Shown one piece after another: positions 1-7,344 of a DNA stretch of 20,822 nucleotides; position 1 is the stretch's first letter, and every line of letters starts with the position of its first letter. Where the stretch lies: the NCBI GenBank assembly GCA_030378125.1, contig JAUCGN010000007.1, positions 1 to 20,822 on the forward strand, written 5' to 3'. The stretch is from Thiotrichales bacterium HSG1 (lineage in GTDB: Bacteria; Pseudomonadota; Gammaproteobacteria; Beggiatoales; Beggiatoaceae). Under the pieces are notes generated by a model that saw only the letters and a list, made by a program, of their open reading frames with translations, was not told where the DNA came from and searched no databases. Both the position numbers and the translations under genes were made by a program.

Positions 1-630
1 ATGGATGAGTTACATGAAGAATTCATCAATGAAAATATGCCTAATCGGGTTCACATGACTACCTCTTGTTGCCAGATTAACTGCGGTGGACAAGGTGATA
101 TCGCCATCAATATTCAGCACACTAAACCACCAAAAATAAATCATGATTTAGTGGCTAATGTTTGTGAACGTCCAACTGTTGTTGCTCGTTGTCCAGTTGC
201 TGCGATCCGTCCAGCAGTAGTTAATGGCAAACCTTCTCTTGAAGTTGATGAAAAGAAATGTATTTGTTGTGGAGCTTGCTTCCCACCATGTCCACCAATG
301 CAAATTAACGATCCAGAACATTCTAAAATTGCTATCTGGGTTGGTGGTAATCAATCTAATGCTCGTGGCAAACCAACTTTCCATAAGTTAGTTGCTGCTG
401 GTTTACCTAATAATCCTCCTCGTTGGACTGAAGTTGCTGCCGTAGTTAAAAATATTCTTCGAGTTTATAAGGAAGATGCTAAAGATTGGGAGCGAATTGG
501 TGATTGGGTGGAAAGAATTGGTTGGCCACGCTTCTTTGAATTGACTGAACTACCATTTACCAAGTATCATATTGATAACTGGCGTGGAGCACGTAGTAGT
601 TTGAATGCTTCAGCTCATATTCATTTTTAA
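1..630 (+). CDS. dsrB: Reverse dissimilatory sulfite reductase beta subunit DsrB, C-terminal part (5' end outside window)
   Basis: This is the beta subunit of the cytoplasmic siroheme sulfite reductase DsrAB, which in sulfur oxidisers works in the oxidative direction, releasing sulfite from DsrC-bound sulfur. 209 residues are visible; DsrB is usually about 350-360, so the ATG at position 1 is almost certainly an internal Met and the gene is cut by the window edge. A C23-C24-x3-C28 motif (SCCQINCGG) belongs to the siroheme-coupled [4Fe-4S] site. A ferredoxin-type insert follows, with C64-Pro and C87-x2-C90-x2-C93-x3-C97. The C-terminal part carries the Trp-rich GDWVERIGWPRFF segment typical of DsrB. 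The gene is followed 19 bases later by dsrE in the same direction. Identity is secure; the true start lies upstream. Confidence 0.96.
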   Translation: MDELHEEFINENMPNRVHMTTSCCQINCGGQGDIAINIQHTKPPKINHDLVANVCERPTVVARCPVAAIRPAVVNGKPSLEVDEKKCICCGACFPPCPPMQINDPEHSKIAIWVGGNQSNARGKPTFHKLVAAGLPNNPPRWTEVAAVVKNILRVYKEDAKDWERIGDWVERIGWPRFFELTELPFTKYHIDNWRGARSSLNASAHIHF

Positions 631-636
631 TGTATT

Positions 637-641
637 AGGAG
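637..641 (+). promoter_or_regulatory. Ribosome binding site fixing the dsrE start
   Basis: AGGAG lies 8 bases before the ATG at 650. This selects that start over an in-frame start codon at 605, which would overlap dsrB and add 15 residues not expected in DsrE. Confidence 0.85.
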
Positions 642-649
642 AAGTTGTG

Positions 650-1042
650 ATGAAGTTGGGTATCATGGTTAGTGAAGGACCCTATCAACATCAGGCATCT
701 GATTCTGCTTATAATTTTACTAAAGCAGCTTTAGAGAAAGGTCATGAAATCTTTCGGGTATTTTTTTATCACGATGGGGTAAATAATGCTACCCGTTTGA
801 CTGTACCTCCTCAAGATGATCGGAATATTGTTAATCGTTGGTCTGAATTGGCCAAACAGTATAATTTGGACCTAGTAGTATGTATAGCAGCAGCCCAAAG
901 ACGTGGTTTATTAGACGAAAATGAGGCCAAACGTAACGGCAAAGATGCTAATAACATTGCTGATGGGTTCCGTATTTCTGGTTTAGGTCAGCTTATTGAA
1001 GCTGGTATCCAGTCAGAACGTTTGGTGGTATTTGGAGATTGA
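650..1042 (+). CDS. dsrE: DsrE, sulfur-transfer subunit of the DsrEFH complex
   Basis: DsrE forms the cytoplasmic hexamer DsrE2F2H2 with DsrF and DsrH and carries persulfide sulfur that is passed on to DsrC. The 130-residue product starts MKLGIMVSEGPYQHQ, has the usual DsrE length, and contains one conserved cysteine at position 78 (VVCIAAAQRRG). This is the same position as the active Cys78 known from Allochromatium vinosum DsrE, so sulfur-transfer competence is expected. The dsrF start follows 4 bases after the stop, implying translational coupling. Presence of dsrEFH marks an oxidative rather than a sulfate-reducing Dsr pathway (established knowledge of the family). Confidence 0.96.
   Translation: MKLGIMVSEGPYQHQASDSAYNFTKAALEKGHEIFRVFFYHDGVNNATRLTVPPQDDRNIVNRWSELAKQYNLDLVVCIAAAQRRGLLDENEAKRNGKDANNIADGFRISGLGQLIEAGIQSERLVVFGD
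1034..1037 (+). promoter_or_regulatory. Ribosome binding site of dsrF inside the dsrE 3' end
   Basis: GGAG ends 9 bases before the ATG at 1047 and lies within the last codons of dsrE. It supports 1047 over the upstream in-frame start at 996, which would overlap dsrE. Confidence 0.75.
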
Positions 1043-1046
1043 TGAT

Positions 1047-1466
1047 ATGGAAGAAGGTGGTGGTGTAACAAAAAAATTCTTGTATGTCAATCGGAGAGCT
1101 CCGTATGGTTCTATCTATGCGTTGGAATCATTAGAAGTAGTATTGATTGGAGCAGCGTTTGAACAAGATGTTAGTTTGGCGTTCATTGACGATGGAGTTT
1201 ATCAACTTAAAAAAGGTCAGGCAACAGATGGGATTGGGATGAAAAACTTTTCACCTACCTATAATGCTTTGGGTGACTACGATATTAATAAAATATATGT
1301 GGACAAAGACTCCCTTGAGCAACGTGGTTTGACTCTTGATGATCTGATGAATCTTACTTGGGAAGATGAGAACGAAAATTATGCGGAGAAGCCTTCAATT
1401 TCACTAGTAAATAGTGAAGAATTGGCGGCTTTAATGGAACAACAAGATGTAGTATTAAGTTTCTAA
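1047..1466 (+). CDS. dsrF: DsrF, subunit of the DsrEFH sulfurtransferase
   Basis: The 139-residue DsrE/DsrF-like protein has the N-terminal segment KKFLYVNRRAPYGS, typical of DsrF and of the TusC family. It contains no cysteine at all, fitting the view that DsrF is a structural partner while DsrE and DsrH carry the reactive cysteines. It is the middle gene of dsrEFH, with dsrH starting 9 bases after its stop. The first residues (MEEGGGV) are variable, so the exact start is slightly less sure than the identity. Confidence 0.94.
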   Translation: MEEGGGVTKKFLYVNRRAPYGSIYALESLEVVLIGAAFEQDVSLAFIDDGVYQLKKGQATDGIGMKNFSPTYNALGDYDINKIYVDKDSLEQRGLTLDDLMNLTWEDENENYAEKPSISLVNSEELAALMEQQDVVLSF

Positions 1467-1475
1467 GAGGTTGAT

Positions 1476-1781
1476 ATGACATTACATACTGTGAATAAAT
1501 CACCTTTTGAAACTAACTCATTAGAGACTTGTTTGCGTCTAGTGCGTTCTGGACATAATGTGTTATTGTTTGAAGATGGTGTTTATGGTGCTTCTAAAGG
1601 CACTCGTTTTGAGAATATGCTAACTGAAGCTATGCAAAATTGTAAAGTTTACATATTATTACCAGATTTTGAGGCTCGTGGAATGCAAACTGATAGTTTG
1701 ATTTCTGGTATTGAAACCGTTGATTATACAGGTTTTGTTGATTTAGTGACAGCTAGTGAAAGAGTACAGTCTTGGCTGTAA
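1476..1781 (+). CDS. dsrH: DsrH, subunit of the DsrEFH sulfurtransferase
   Basis: This is a 101-residue TusB/DsrH-family protein. Its single conserved reactive cysteine is C19 (SLETCLRLV), matching the Cys20 region of characterised DsrH. A second cysteine (QNCKVYILLPD) lies mid-protein. The C-terminal VDYTGFVDLV...VQSWL is typical of the family. It completes the dsrEFH block and is followed 47 bases later by dsrC, the sulfur acceptor. It acts in the cytoplasm. Confidence 0.94.
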   Translation: MTLHTVNKSPFETNSLETCLRLVRSGHNVLLFEDGVYGASKGTRFENMLTEAMQNCKVYILLPDFEARGMQTDSLISGIETVDYTGFVDLVTASERVQSWL

Positions 1782-1828
1782 TCCCTATTTAATTTGTTAA
1801 GTTTAAATCGTCCCATTGGAGGAATATT

Positions 1829-2164
1829 GTGGCAAGTATTGACGTTAATGGTAAGGAAGTAGAAGTTGATGAAGAAGGTTATTTAGTCAATTTAAATGAA
1901 TGGACTGAAGATGCAGCTAAGATTTTGTCTGCACAGGATGAATTGGAACTCACTGATAGTCACTGGGAAGTTATTAATTTCTTGCGTGAGTATTATGAAG
2001 AGTATCAAATTGCGCCAGCAGTTAGGGTGTTGACTAAGGCTATTGGTAAAAAACTAGGACCAGAAAAGGGTAATAGCAAATATTTGTATGAGTTATTTCC
2101 TTATGGCCCGGCTAAACAAGCTTGTCGATTTGCCGGACTTCCTAAACCGACTGGTTGCGTTTAA
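1829..2164 (+). CDS. dsrC: DsrC, sulfur-carrier protein
   Basis: DsrC (TusE family) takes sulfur from DsrEFH, presents it to DsrAB for oxidation, and is reoxidised or exchanged at the DsrMKJOP complex. The start is GTG at 1829, well placed behind a strong GGAGGAA site (1818-1824). The 111-residue product has the flexible C-terminal arm with both redox cysteines, C99 (QACRFAGLPK) and C110, the penultimate residue (TGCV). They are 11 residues apart as in all functional DsrC. The conserved YLYELFPYGPAKQ segment precedes them. It is a true DsrC, not a single-cysteine TusE-like paralogue. Confidence 0.97.
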   Translation: MASIDVNGKEVEVDEEGYLVNLNEWTEDAAKILSAQDELELTDSHWEVINFLREYYEEYQIAPAVRVLTKAIGKKLGPEKGNSKYLYELFPYGPAKQACRFAGLPKPTGCV

Positions 2165-2171
2165 TAATTAT

Positions 2172-2306
2172 TAATTGTGAATGGTTAATTAGATATTTTT
2201 ATTTTCCTGTTTTGTTACGAAAAGTAACGATGATAGTGTTGCAGTATACATTCTCACACAAAGCGTGGAGATGAAGTTAGTAATTAGCCATTTGCAATTA
2301 ACCATT
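2172..2306. repeat. Imperfect inverted repeat filling the dsrC-dsrM spacer
   Basis: The 20 bases at 2172-2191 match the reverse complement of 2281-2300 at 17 of 20 positions. An extra 11-base exact partner of 2180-2190 (AATGGTTAATT) sits at 2296-2306. The repeats enclose about 90 bases that include a small dyad, GTTAC-GAAAA-GTAAC (2214-2228). The layout resembles a short MITE or a dispersed intergenic palindrome. It could also form a long hairpin in the dsr mRNA that separates dsrC from dsrM. No TA or other target duplication is clear. Confidence 0.5.
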
Positions 2307-2320
2307 AAAAGGATGCAGTT

Positions 2321-3085
2321 ATGGAATTTTGGACGGCATTTTATGCCATTTCGTTTTATGTAGCTACCTTCATCTTAATGTTTGGATTAGGGTACAAAAT
2401 ATTTCAATACGCTGTTACTCCAGCACCCTTAAAAATACCAACTACCCCTGCTCCATTAACCACCGGAGGTGTTGTAGTACGGTTATTATTAGAAGTTGTT
2501 ATTTTTAGAAGTTTATTTCGTTCTAACAAATGGATTTGGCTGTTTGCCATAATATTCCATTTCGCTTTGTGGATAGTTTTGGTACGCCATTTACGCTATT
2601 TTATGGACCCAGTTTGGACTCTAGTCGTTTTAGCACAACCATTTGGTAAATATGCTAGTTTCGCAATGTTACTTGGATTGTTTGGATTGTTAGCTAGACG
2701 TATGTTTGTAGTACGAATTAACTATATAAGCGTTCCATCTGATTATTTGATGTTGTTCTTACTATTGGTAATTGGTATAAGTGGGACCTTGATAAGTTTT
2801 GTAACTCGTACTGACATCGTGCAGTTTAAAGCATTTATGTTGAGCGTTTTATGTTTTGACTGGTCTAATTTGCAAACCATGCCCACTGATACAATGTTAT
2901 TGATCCACTTAACTGCGGTAATTTCATTAATGATCGTATTTCCATTTAGCAAACTATTACATGTACCGGGAATCTTCTTTGCTCCCACCCGTAATCAAGT
3001 GGACAATCCTCGTGAAAAACGTCATGTTGCTCCTTGGGCGGTAAAGGAATTTGAAACTACACCAGCATCAACAACGTCTGAATAG
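2321..3085 (+). CDS. dsrM: DsrM, membrane cytochrome b subunit of DsrMKJOP
   Basis: This is a NarI-like integral membrane di-heme cytochrome b that exchanges electrons between the quinone pool and DsrK. The 254-residue protein has about five hydrophobic segments (roughly 7-27, 55-95, 100-125, 140-162, 190-212). Histidines in or next to helices (H80, H90, H196, H214) are suitable heme ligands. The C-terminal tail is soluble and lies next to dsrK, its partner, whose start is 11 bases after the stop. A Pro/Thr-rich stretch (TPAPLKIPTTPAPL) follows helix 1. The start is ATG at 2321 behind AAAAGGA. Confidence 0.94.
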   Translation: MEFWTAFYAISFYVATFILMFGLGYKIFQYAVTPAPLKIPTTPAPLTTGGVVVRLLLEVVIFRSLFRSNKWIWLFAIIFHFALWIVLVRHLRYFMDPVWTLVVLAQPFGKYASFAMLLGLFGLLARRMFVVRINYISVPSDYLMLFLLLVIGISGTLISFVTRTDIVQFKAFMLSVLCFDWSNLQTMPTDTMLLIHLTAVISLMIVFPFSKLLHVPGIFFAPTRNQVDNPREKRHVAPWAVKEFETTPASTTSE

Positions 3086-3096
3086 GAAAGGGTCTA

Positions 3097-4608
3097 ATGG
3101 CAAAAAAAATAAAATTTGAAGTACCTGAATTTAGACCTTATCCAACTGTACCAGTATTAAAACCGGGAGTTATGAAAGGTAGTGGTCCTTTTATAGCTAA
3201 ACCAGACATGCAGAAAGATCTGGGTTTTCCGGGTGAATTGGTAGATGATTGGCATGATGTCGCTATTGATAAAATGGGTGACTTGCTGAAAAAATATCGT
3301 TCATTACGAGTTTTTTTAGATTCTTGCGTTAGGTGTGGGGCTTGTACTGATAAATGTCAGTATATGATCGGTACTAACGACCCAAAAAACATGCCAGTGG
3401 CTAGGCAAGATTTGTTCAGACAAGTTTATCGCCGACATTTCACTTTAGCTGGTAAATTATTTCCTAAGTTAGTTGGAGCTAAGGATTTAACCAGAGATGT
3501 ATTAGATGATTGGTATAATTACTTTCATCAATGTTCTCAATGTCGTCGTTGTTCGGTATTTTGTCCGTATGGAATAGACACTGCTGAAATATCAATGGCT
3601 GCGAGGGAAATCCTTGATACAGTTGGTTTAGGACAGAAATATTGTAATGAAATTATACCTAAAATATATAAAATAGGTAATAATTTAGGTTTACCAAAAC
3701 CTGCTTTAGCTAACACTTTAGAGGGTTTGGAAGAGGATATGAAAGATGAGACTGGTATAGATATTAAGATGCCCTTAGATGTTGAAGGAGCAGATATTCT
3801 ATTAATAACCCCATCAGCTGATTTCTTCGCCGAACCACATATTGATGGTTTGATCGGTTATGCCAAAGTCTTTCATCAAGCCGGAGCTTCTTGGACCTTG
3901 AGTTCTTATGCTTCTGAAGCCGCTAATTTCGGTATGTTTATCGGTAGTTATGACAACATGCGGAAGGTATCACAACGGATTCGTAAAGCAGCAATAGACC
4001 TCAAAGTTAAACGAATTATTTTTGGTGAATGTGGTCATGCTTGGAGAGTAGCTTATGCTTTCTTAAATACCCTAGCTGGACCGTTTGATTTCCTTGATAC
4101 CCGTTATCCAGTCCCCCAACATATCTGTGAATATACCTATGATTTAATTCAAAAAGGTGTTATTCAACTAGATAAATCAGCTAATGATCATCGTAAATTA
4201 ACCTTCCATGATTCTTGTAATGTAGCAAGAGCGACTCGGATGGGCGATAAACCAGGTGGTCAGTTCGACATTCCGCGTGAAGTTATCAAAGCCTGTTGCA
4301 ATTATTACTATGATATGGAGCCTGATACCATTAAGGATCAGACCTATTGTTGTGGTGGTGGTGGTGGTTTATTAACCGATGACCTGCTTGAATTAAGAGT
4401 TAAAGGTGCATTGCCACGTATGGAAGCTCTTAAACAAGTTGTTGACGATCATGGTGTAACCCATATGGCTGCAATCTGTGCGATTTGTAAAACACAATTT
4501 GCTAAAGTTTTACCTTATTATGGTTTTGGAATGGACACAGTCATCAGTATTCACCAATTGGTCGGTGATGCTATTGTGTTAACTACTGAAGCTAAAACTC
4601 CAGGATAA
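3097..4608 (+). CDS. dsrK: DsrK, HdrD-like iron-sulfur subunit of DsrMKJOP
   Basis: DsrK is the cytoplasmic catalytic subunit of the membrane complex and is thought to act on the DsrC disulfide or trisulfide. The 503-residue protein has two [4Fe-4S] ferredoxin motifs: C77-x2-C80-x2-C83-x3-C87 and C146-x2-C149-x2-C152-x3-C156. Two CCG-type heterodisulfide reductase regions follow, with FGECGH at C312, HDSC at C374, YCCGGGGG at C418-C419, and ICAIC at C461/C464. These are the residues expected for the non-cubane cluster site known from HdrB/HdrD. No signal peptide is present. It lies between dsrM and dsrL with short spacers, clearly co-transcribed. Confidence 0.96.
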   Translation: MAKKIKFEVPEFRPYPTVPVLKPGVMKGSGPFIAKPDMQKDLGFPGELVDDWHDVAIDKMGDLLKKYRSLRVFLDSCVRCGACTDKCQYMIGTNDPKNMPVARQDLFRQVYRRHFTLAGKLFPKLVGAKDLTRDVLDDWYNYFHQCSQCRRCSVFCPYGIDTAEISMAAREILDTVGLGQKYCNEIIPKIYKIGNNLGLPKPALANTLEGLEEDMKDETGIDIKMPLDVEGADILLITPSADFFAEPHIDGLIGYAKVFHQAGASWTLSSYASEAANFGMFIGSYDNMRKVSQRIRKAAIDLKVKRIIFGECGHAWRVAYAFLNTLAGPFDFLDTRYPVPQHICEYTYDLIQKGVIQLDKSANDHRKLTFHDSCNVARATRMGDKPGGQFDIPREVIKACCNYYYDMEPDTIKDQTYCCGGGGGLLTDDLLELRVKGALPRMEALKQVVDDHGVTHMAAICAICKTQFAKVLPYYGFGMDTVISIHQLVGDAIVLTTEAKTPG

Positions 4609-4629
4609 TCAATTAATTTAGGAGGTAAG

Positions 4630-6606
4630 ATGTCCGAGCAGACGACATCAGAAAGTAAACTTTCTTTTCGTAGATTTAAAGATGGTGACAGCAAACATTA
4701 TGCTTGGAAAGATAACATATTTCAAGCTGGTTGGAGCTATAAATGCCCAACTTATGTTCATCGTACTCCACCCTGTCAAGGCAGTTGTCCAGCTGGCGAA
4801 GATATTCGTGGTTGGTTGGCAGTGGTACGCGAAAATGAAAAAGCCCCCCAAGATATGGATTGGCAAGAATACGCATTTCGGCGTTCAACTGATGCTAATC
4901 CATTTCCATCAGTAATGGGACGAGTTTGTCCAGCTCCTTGTCAAACTGGTTGTAATAGAAATACCCTAGAAGATTTTGTTGGTATTAATGCTGTTGAACA
5001 ATTTATCGGTGACACTGCATTAGAAAAAGGTTATAAACTAGCTCCGGCTGGTGAAGATACTGGTAAAAAAGTTGCCATTATTGGTGGTGGCCCAGCTGGA
5101 TTATCTGCTGCTTATCAACTACGGCGGCGTGGACATGCCTGCACTATATTTGATGATCATGAAAAATTGGGCGGCATGATGATATATGGTATTCCCGGCT
5201 ATAGAACTCCACGCGATATGTTGGCTGGCGAAATCAAACGTATTACTGATATGGGCGTTGATTTACGTTTGAATACTAAGGTTGGTAAAGACGTTACTAT
5301 TGTTGACTTAGAAAAAGAATTTGATGCAGTGTTATGGGCAGTTGGTTGTAAATCAGGTCGTCCATTACCAGCAGCTGGTTCAGATGCTCCTAACTGTATT
5401 ACAGGAGTTGATTTTCTTGGTGAATTTAATCAAGAGAAAGTTCATCATGTGCCTAAAAAGATTATTGTAGTTGGTGGTGGTGATACTTCTATTGACGTGG
5501 CTTCTGTAGCACGGCGTTTAGGTTACAGCCATATTCCAGAAAATCAAGTCAAAAATACTGTTCAAGATAATGCTTCTGATGGTTCCGTAATCGGTTATGT
5601 CGCTTATGATGTTGCAGAGCTAGGAGCTAAAGAAGGTGCAGAAGTTGTTTTGACTTCTTTGTTTCCAATTGAAGAAATGACTGCGGCTGAACATGAAGTA
5701 CAAGATGCTATTCGGGAAGGTATCGACATCCAAGCTGGAGTTATGCCAACTGAAGTAATCATTGGTGCTGATGGTATGGCAACAGGCCTTAAAATGGCAA
5801 AATGTACCGTTGATAAAAAAGGTATTCCTACCAAAGTTGATGGTACTGATTACGAAATTGAAGCTGATTTAATTGTTTCCGCAATCGGTCAGTTTGGAAA
5901 TTTAAAAGATGGGTTAGAGGAATTAGATAATGGACGTGGTTTTATTGATGCTGATCCATTTTATCAAGTGAAAGGTCGGCCCGGCCATTTTGTAGCTGGT
6001 GATATCATTCGGCCACATCTATTAACTACCGCAATTGGTCACGGTTCCATAGTTGCTAATACCATTGATAGCTATTTGAAACAGTCAGACCAAGATAAAC
6101 GACCTAAAGTAGACGTTCATCATTTTAATTTATTGTCTAAACTGCAAGAAACAGATTTATCTCCAGAAAATTTTGTAGCTGAAGAAGGTGATTTGCGTGG
6201 TACTTCATCTGCTAATTATGCAGTGCATAACTATGAAGATCGCTCTTTTAATGAGGTTATTGCACCTAAATCTTTGTTCTTAGGTCATTTTAGCCCTGAA
6301 GATCGTAACATACGTGAAGATCAACCGGTTTCTGCCAATGAGGTATTGGGACATTTTGGCGAACGTATGAAAGGTCTGAGTACTGAAGCTACTCAATCTG
6401 AAGCCAAACGTTGTATGAGTTGTGGTTTATGTTTTGAGTGTGATAATTGTGTTCTCTACTGTCCACAAGAAGCAGTTAAACGTACTTCAAAGAAAGAAGC
6501 TACTACTGGACGTTATGTTTATACCGAGTACAGTCGTTGTATTGGTTGTCATGTTTGTGCGGATGTCTGTCCAACTGGTTATATTAATATGGGCCTTGGG
6601 GAGTGA
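4630..6606 (+). CDS. dsrL: DsrL, iron-sulfur flavoprotein NAD(P)H:acceptor oxidoreductase
   Basis: DsrL is the electron partner of reverse DsrAB, passing electrons from sulfur oxidation to NAD(P)+. The 658-residue protein has the family's usual size. An N-terminal GltD-like iron-sulfur region contains C39, C49, C53, C100, C104 and C108. The FAD-binding GGGPAGL is at 152-158, and the NAD(P)H-binding site GGGDTSID begins at 282. A linker precedes a C-terminal ferredoxin domain with two clusters (C595/C598/C601... and C637/C640/C643/C647). That C-terminal ferredoxin separates DsrL from plain glutamate synthase small subunits. Translation starts at ATG 4630 behind an ideal AGGAGGT (4620-4626). 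Its presence supports an oxidative pathway. Confidence 0.96.
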   Translation: MSEQTTSESKLSFRRFKDGDSKHYAWKDNIFQAGWSYKCPTYVHRTPPCQGSCPAGEDIRGWLAVVRENEKAPQDMDWQEYAFRRSTDANPFPSVMGRVCPAPCQTGCNRNTLEDFVGINAVEQFIGDTALEKGYKLAPAGEDTGKKVAIIGGGPAGLSAAYQLRRRGHACTIFDDHEKLGGMMIYGIPGYRTPRDMLAGEIKRITDMGVDLRLNTKVGKDVTIVDLEKEFDAVLWAVGCKSGRPLPAAGSDAPNCITGVDFLGEFNQEKVHHVPKKIIVVGGGDTSIDVASVARRLGYSHIPENQVKNTVQDNASDGSVIGYVAYDVAELGAKEGAEVVLTSLFPIEEMTAAEHEVQDAIREGIDIQAGVMPTEVIIGADGMATGLKMAKCTVDKKGIPTKVDGTDYEIEADLIVSAIGQFGNLKDGLEELDNGRGFIDADPFYQVKGRPGHFVAGDIIRPHLLTTAIGHGSIVANTIDSYLKQSDQDKRPKVDVHHFNLLSKLQETDLSPENFVAEEGDLRGTSSANYAVHNYEDRSFNEVIAPKSLFLGHFSPEDRNIREDQPVSANEVLGHFGERMKGLSTEATQSEAKRCMSCGLCFECDNCVLYCPQEAVKRTSKKEATTGRYVYTEYSRCIGCHVCADVCPTGYINMGLGE

Positions 6607-6620
6607 CCTCATTTAAATTT

Positions 6621-6642
6621 GTAGGGTGAGCAATTACCCTAC
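6621..6642. repeat. Palindrome between dsrL and dsrJ
   Basis: GTAGGGT (6621-6627) is followed after 8 bases by its exact complement ACCCTAC (6636-6642). There is no T-run after it, so it is not a convincing terminator. It is more likely a dispersed intergenic palindrome or an mRNA-processing hairpin. It sits 15 bases before the dsrJ start and could affect the relative output of dsrJ. Confidence 0.6.
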
Positions 6643-6657
6643 TATTAAGGTAAATAT

Positions 6658-7086
6658 ATGAAAATATTAACTATTTTGAGGAAGCTTGGTTTGGTTCTAT
6701 CATTAGCTATAGTTGTTAGTACAGTATCAGCTGGAGAAACATCTACACTAAAGATACCTAAAGCTAAACAAAATTTTTCGGCTGAACAAGCATGTGTTGA
6801 ACCAACTGATGTTATGCGACGGCAACATGGTTTACTGTTAAAACATTATCGAAGTGATACCATGCGACACGGAGTGCGTACTCTAGAACATAGTTTAGTA
6901 GCATGTATTAATTGTCATGTAACTGCCGATGAAGCTGGTAACTATCCAACAGTCCATCAAGGTTCTGAACATTTTTGTCGTAGTTGTCATACTTATGCTG
7001 CAGTTAATATTGATTGTTTTCAGTGTCATACCAGTCAACCACAGGAATCTTTCAGTGCTGATATGGGACCAGTACAATCCGATTAG
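6658..7086 (+). CDS. dsrJ: DsrJ, periplasmic triheme cytochrome c of DsrMKJOP
   Basis: DsrJ is the small membrane-anchored triheme cytochrome c facing the periplasm. The 142-residue product begins with a signal or anchor segment (about 1-25, ending VSTVSAGE). It holds three heme c motifs: C83-IN-C86-H87, C107-RS-C110-H111 and C120-FQ-C123-H124. A fourth cysteine, C46 (EQACVEPTDVM), lies exactly where A. vinosum DsrJ has the unusual Cys46 heme ligand, and M53 is close by. So the rare His/Cys heme ligation described for DsrJ is probably retained. Unlike the usual dsrJOP arrangement, dsrO does not follow directly. Confidence 0.94.
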   Translation: MKILTILRKLGLVLSLAIVVSTVSAGETSTLKIPKAKQNFSAEQACVEPTDVMRRQHGLLLKHYRSDTMRHGVRTLEHSLVACINCHVTADEAGNYPTVHQGSEHFCRSCHTYAAVNIDCFQCHTSQPQESFSADMGPVQSD

Positions 7087-7230
7087 TAAGCTTAATTTTT
7101 AATTTTTCTGAAAAAAAGTTTGCTATAAATATAAAATTTGCTTGCATTATTACTTATTTGTCTTTACCATATGACGATAAAATTGGTATTTGAAAGCAAG
7201 TAATCTTTTTTTTGAATTTTAAATATGGGG

Positions 7231-7281
7231 TAGTCCTAAAATAAGGGTGATAAAATATTGATCACTCCTATTATAGGACTA
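7231..7281. repeat. MITE-like hairpin element, copy 1
   Basis: A left arm at 7231-7251 (starting TAGTCCTAAAATA) pairs with 7261-7281 (ending TATAGGACTA) at 18 of 21 positions around a 9-base AT-rich loop. The ends are TA on both sides, as expected for a small Tc1/IS630-type MITE inserting at TA. It lies between dsrJ and the gene inserted in the dsr operon. Related copies occur at 10998-11072 and 14081-14120. The transposase source is not in the window. Confidence 0.6.
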
Positions 7282-7334
7282 TCTGATGAAAAAAATTGCT
7301 TTCCATAATATCAAATCTGTATAAATTCTCATTT

Positions 7335-7338
7335 GGAG
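7335..7338 (+). promoter_or_regulatory. Ribosome binding site deciding the start of the dsrJ-dsrO insert gene
   Basis: GGAG is 6 bases before the ATG at 7345. The longer reading from the TTG at 7333 would overlap this site and is therefore unlikely. Confidence 0.75.
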
Positions 7339-7344
7339 AAAGTA

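Noticed and set aside
605..649. N-terminal extension of dsrE from an upstream in-frame start
   Set aside because: It overlaps dsrB and lacks a ribosome site; with the start at 650 the active cysteine falls at position 78 as in known DsrE.
4648..4915. Short open frames on both strands inside dsrL
   Set aside because: They are shadows of the strongly supported dsrL frame, with no ribosome sites or recognisable products.
7284..7325. Tiny open frame (12 codons) before the inserted gene
   Set aside because: It has no ribosome site, is very short, and consists of AT-rich sequence expected by chance.
7333..7344. TTG start four codons upstream in the inserted dsrJ-dsrO gene
   Set aside because: It overlaps the GGAG ribosome site that serves the ATG at 7345.
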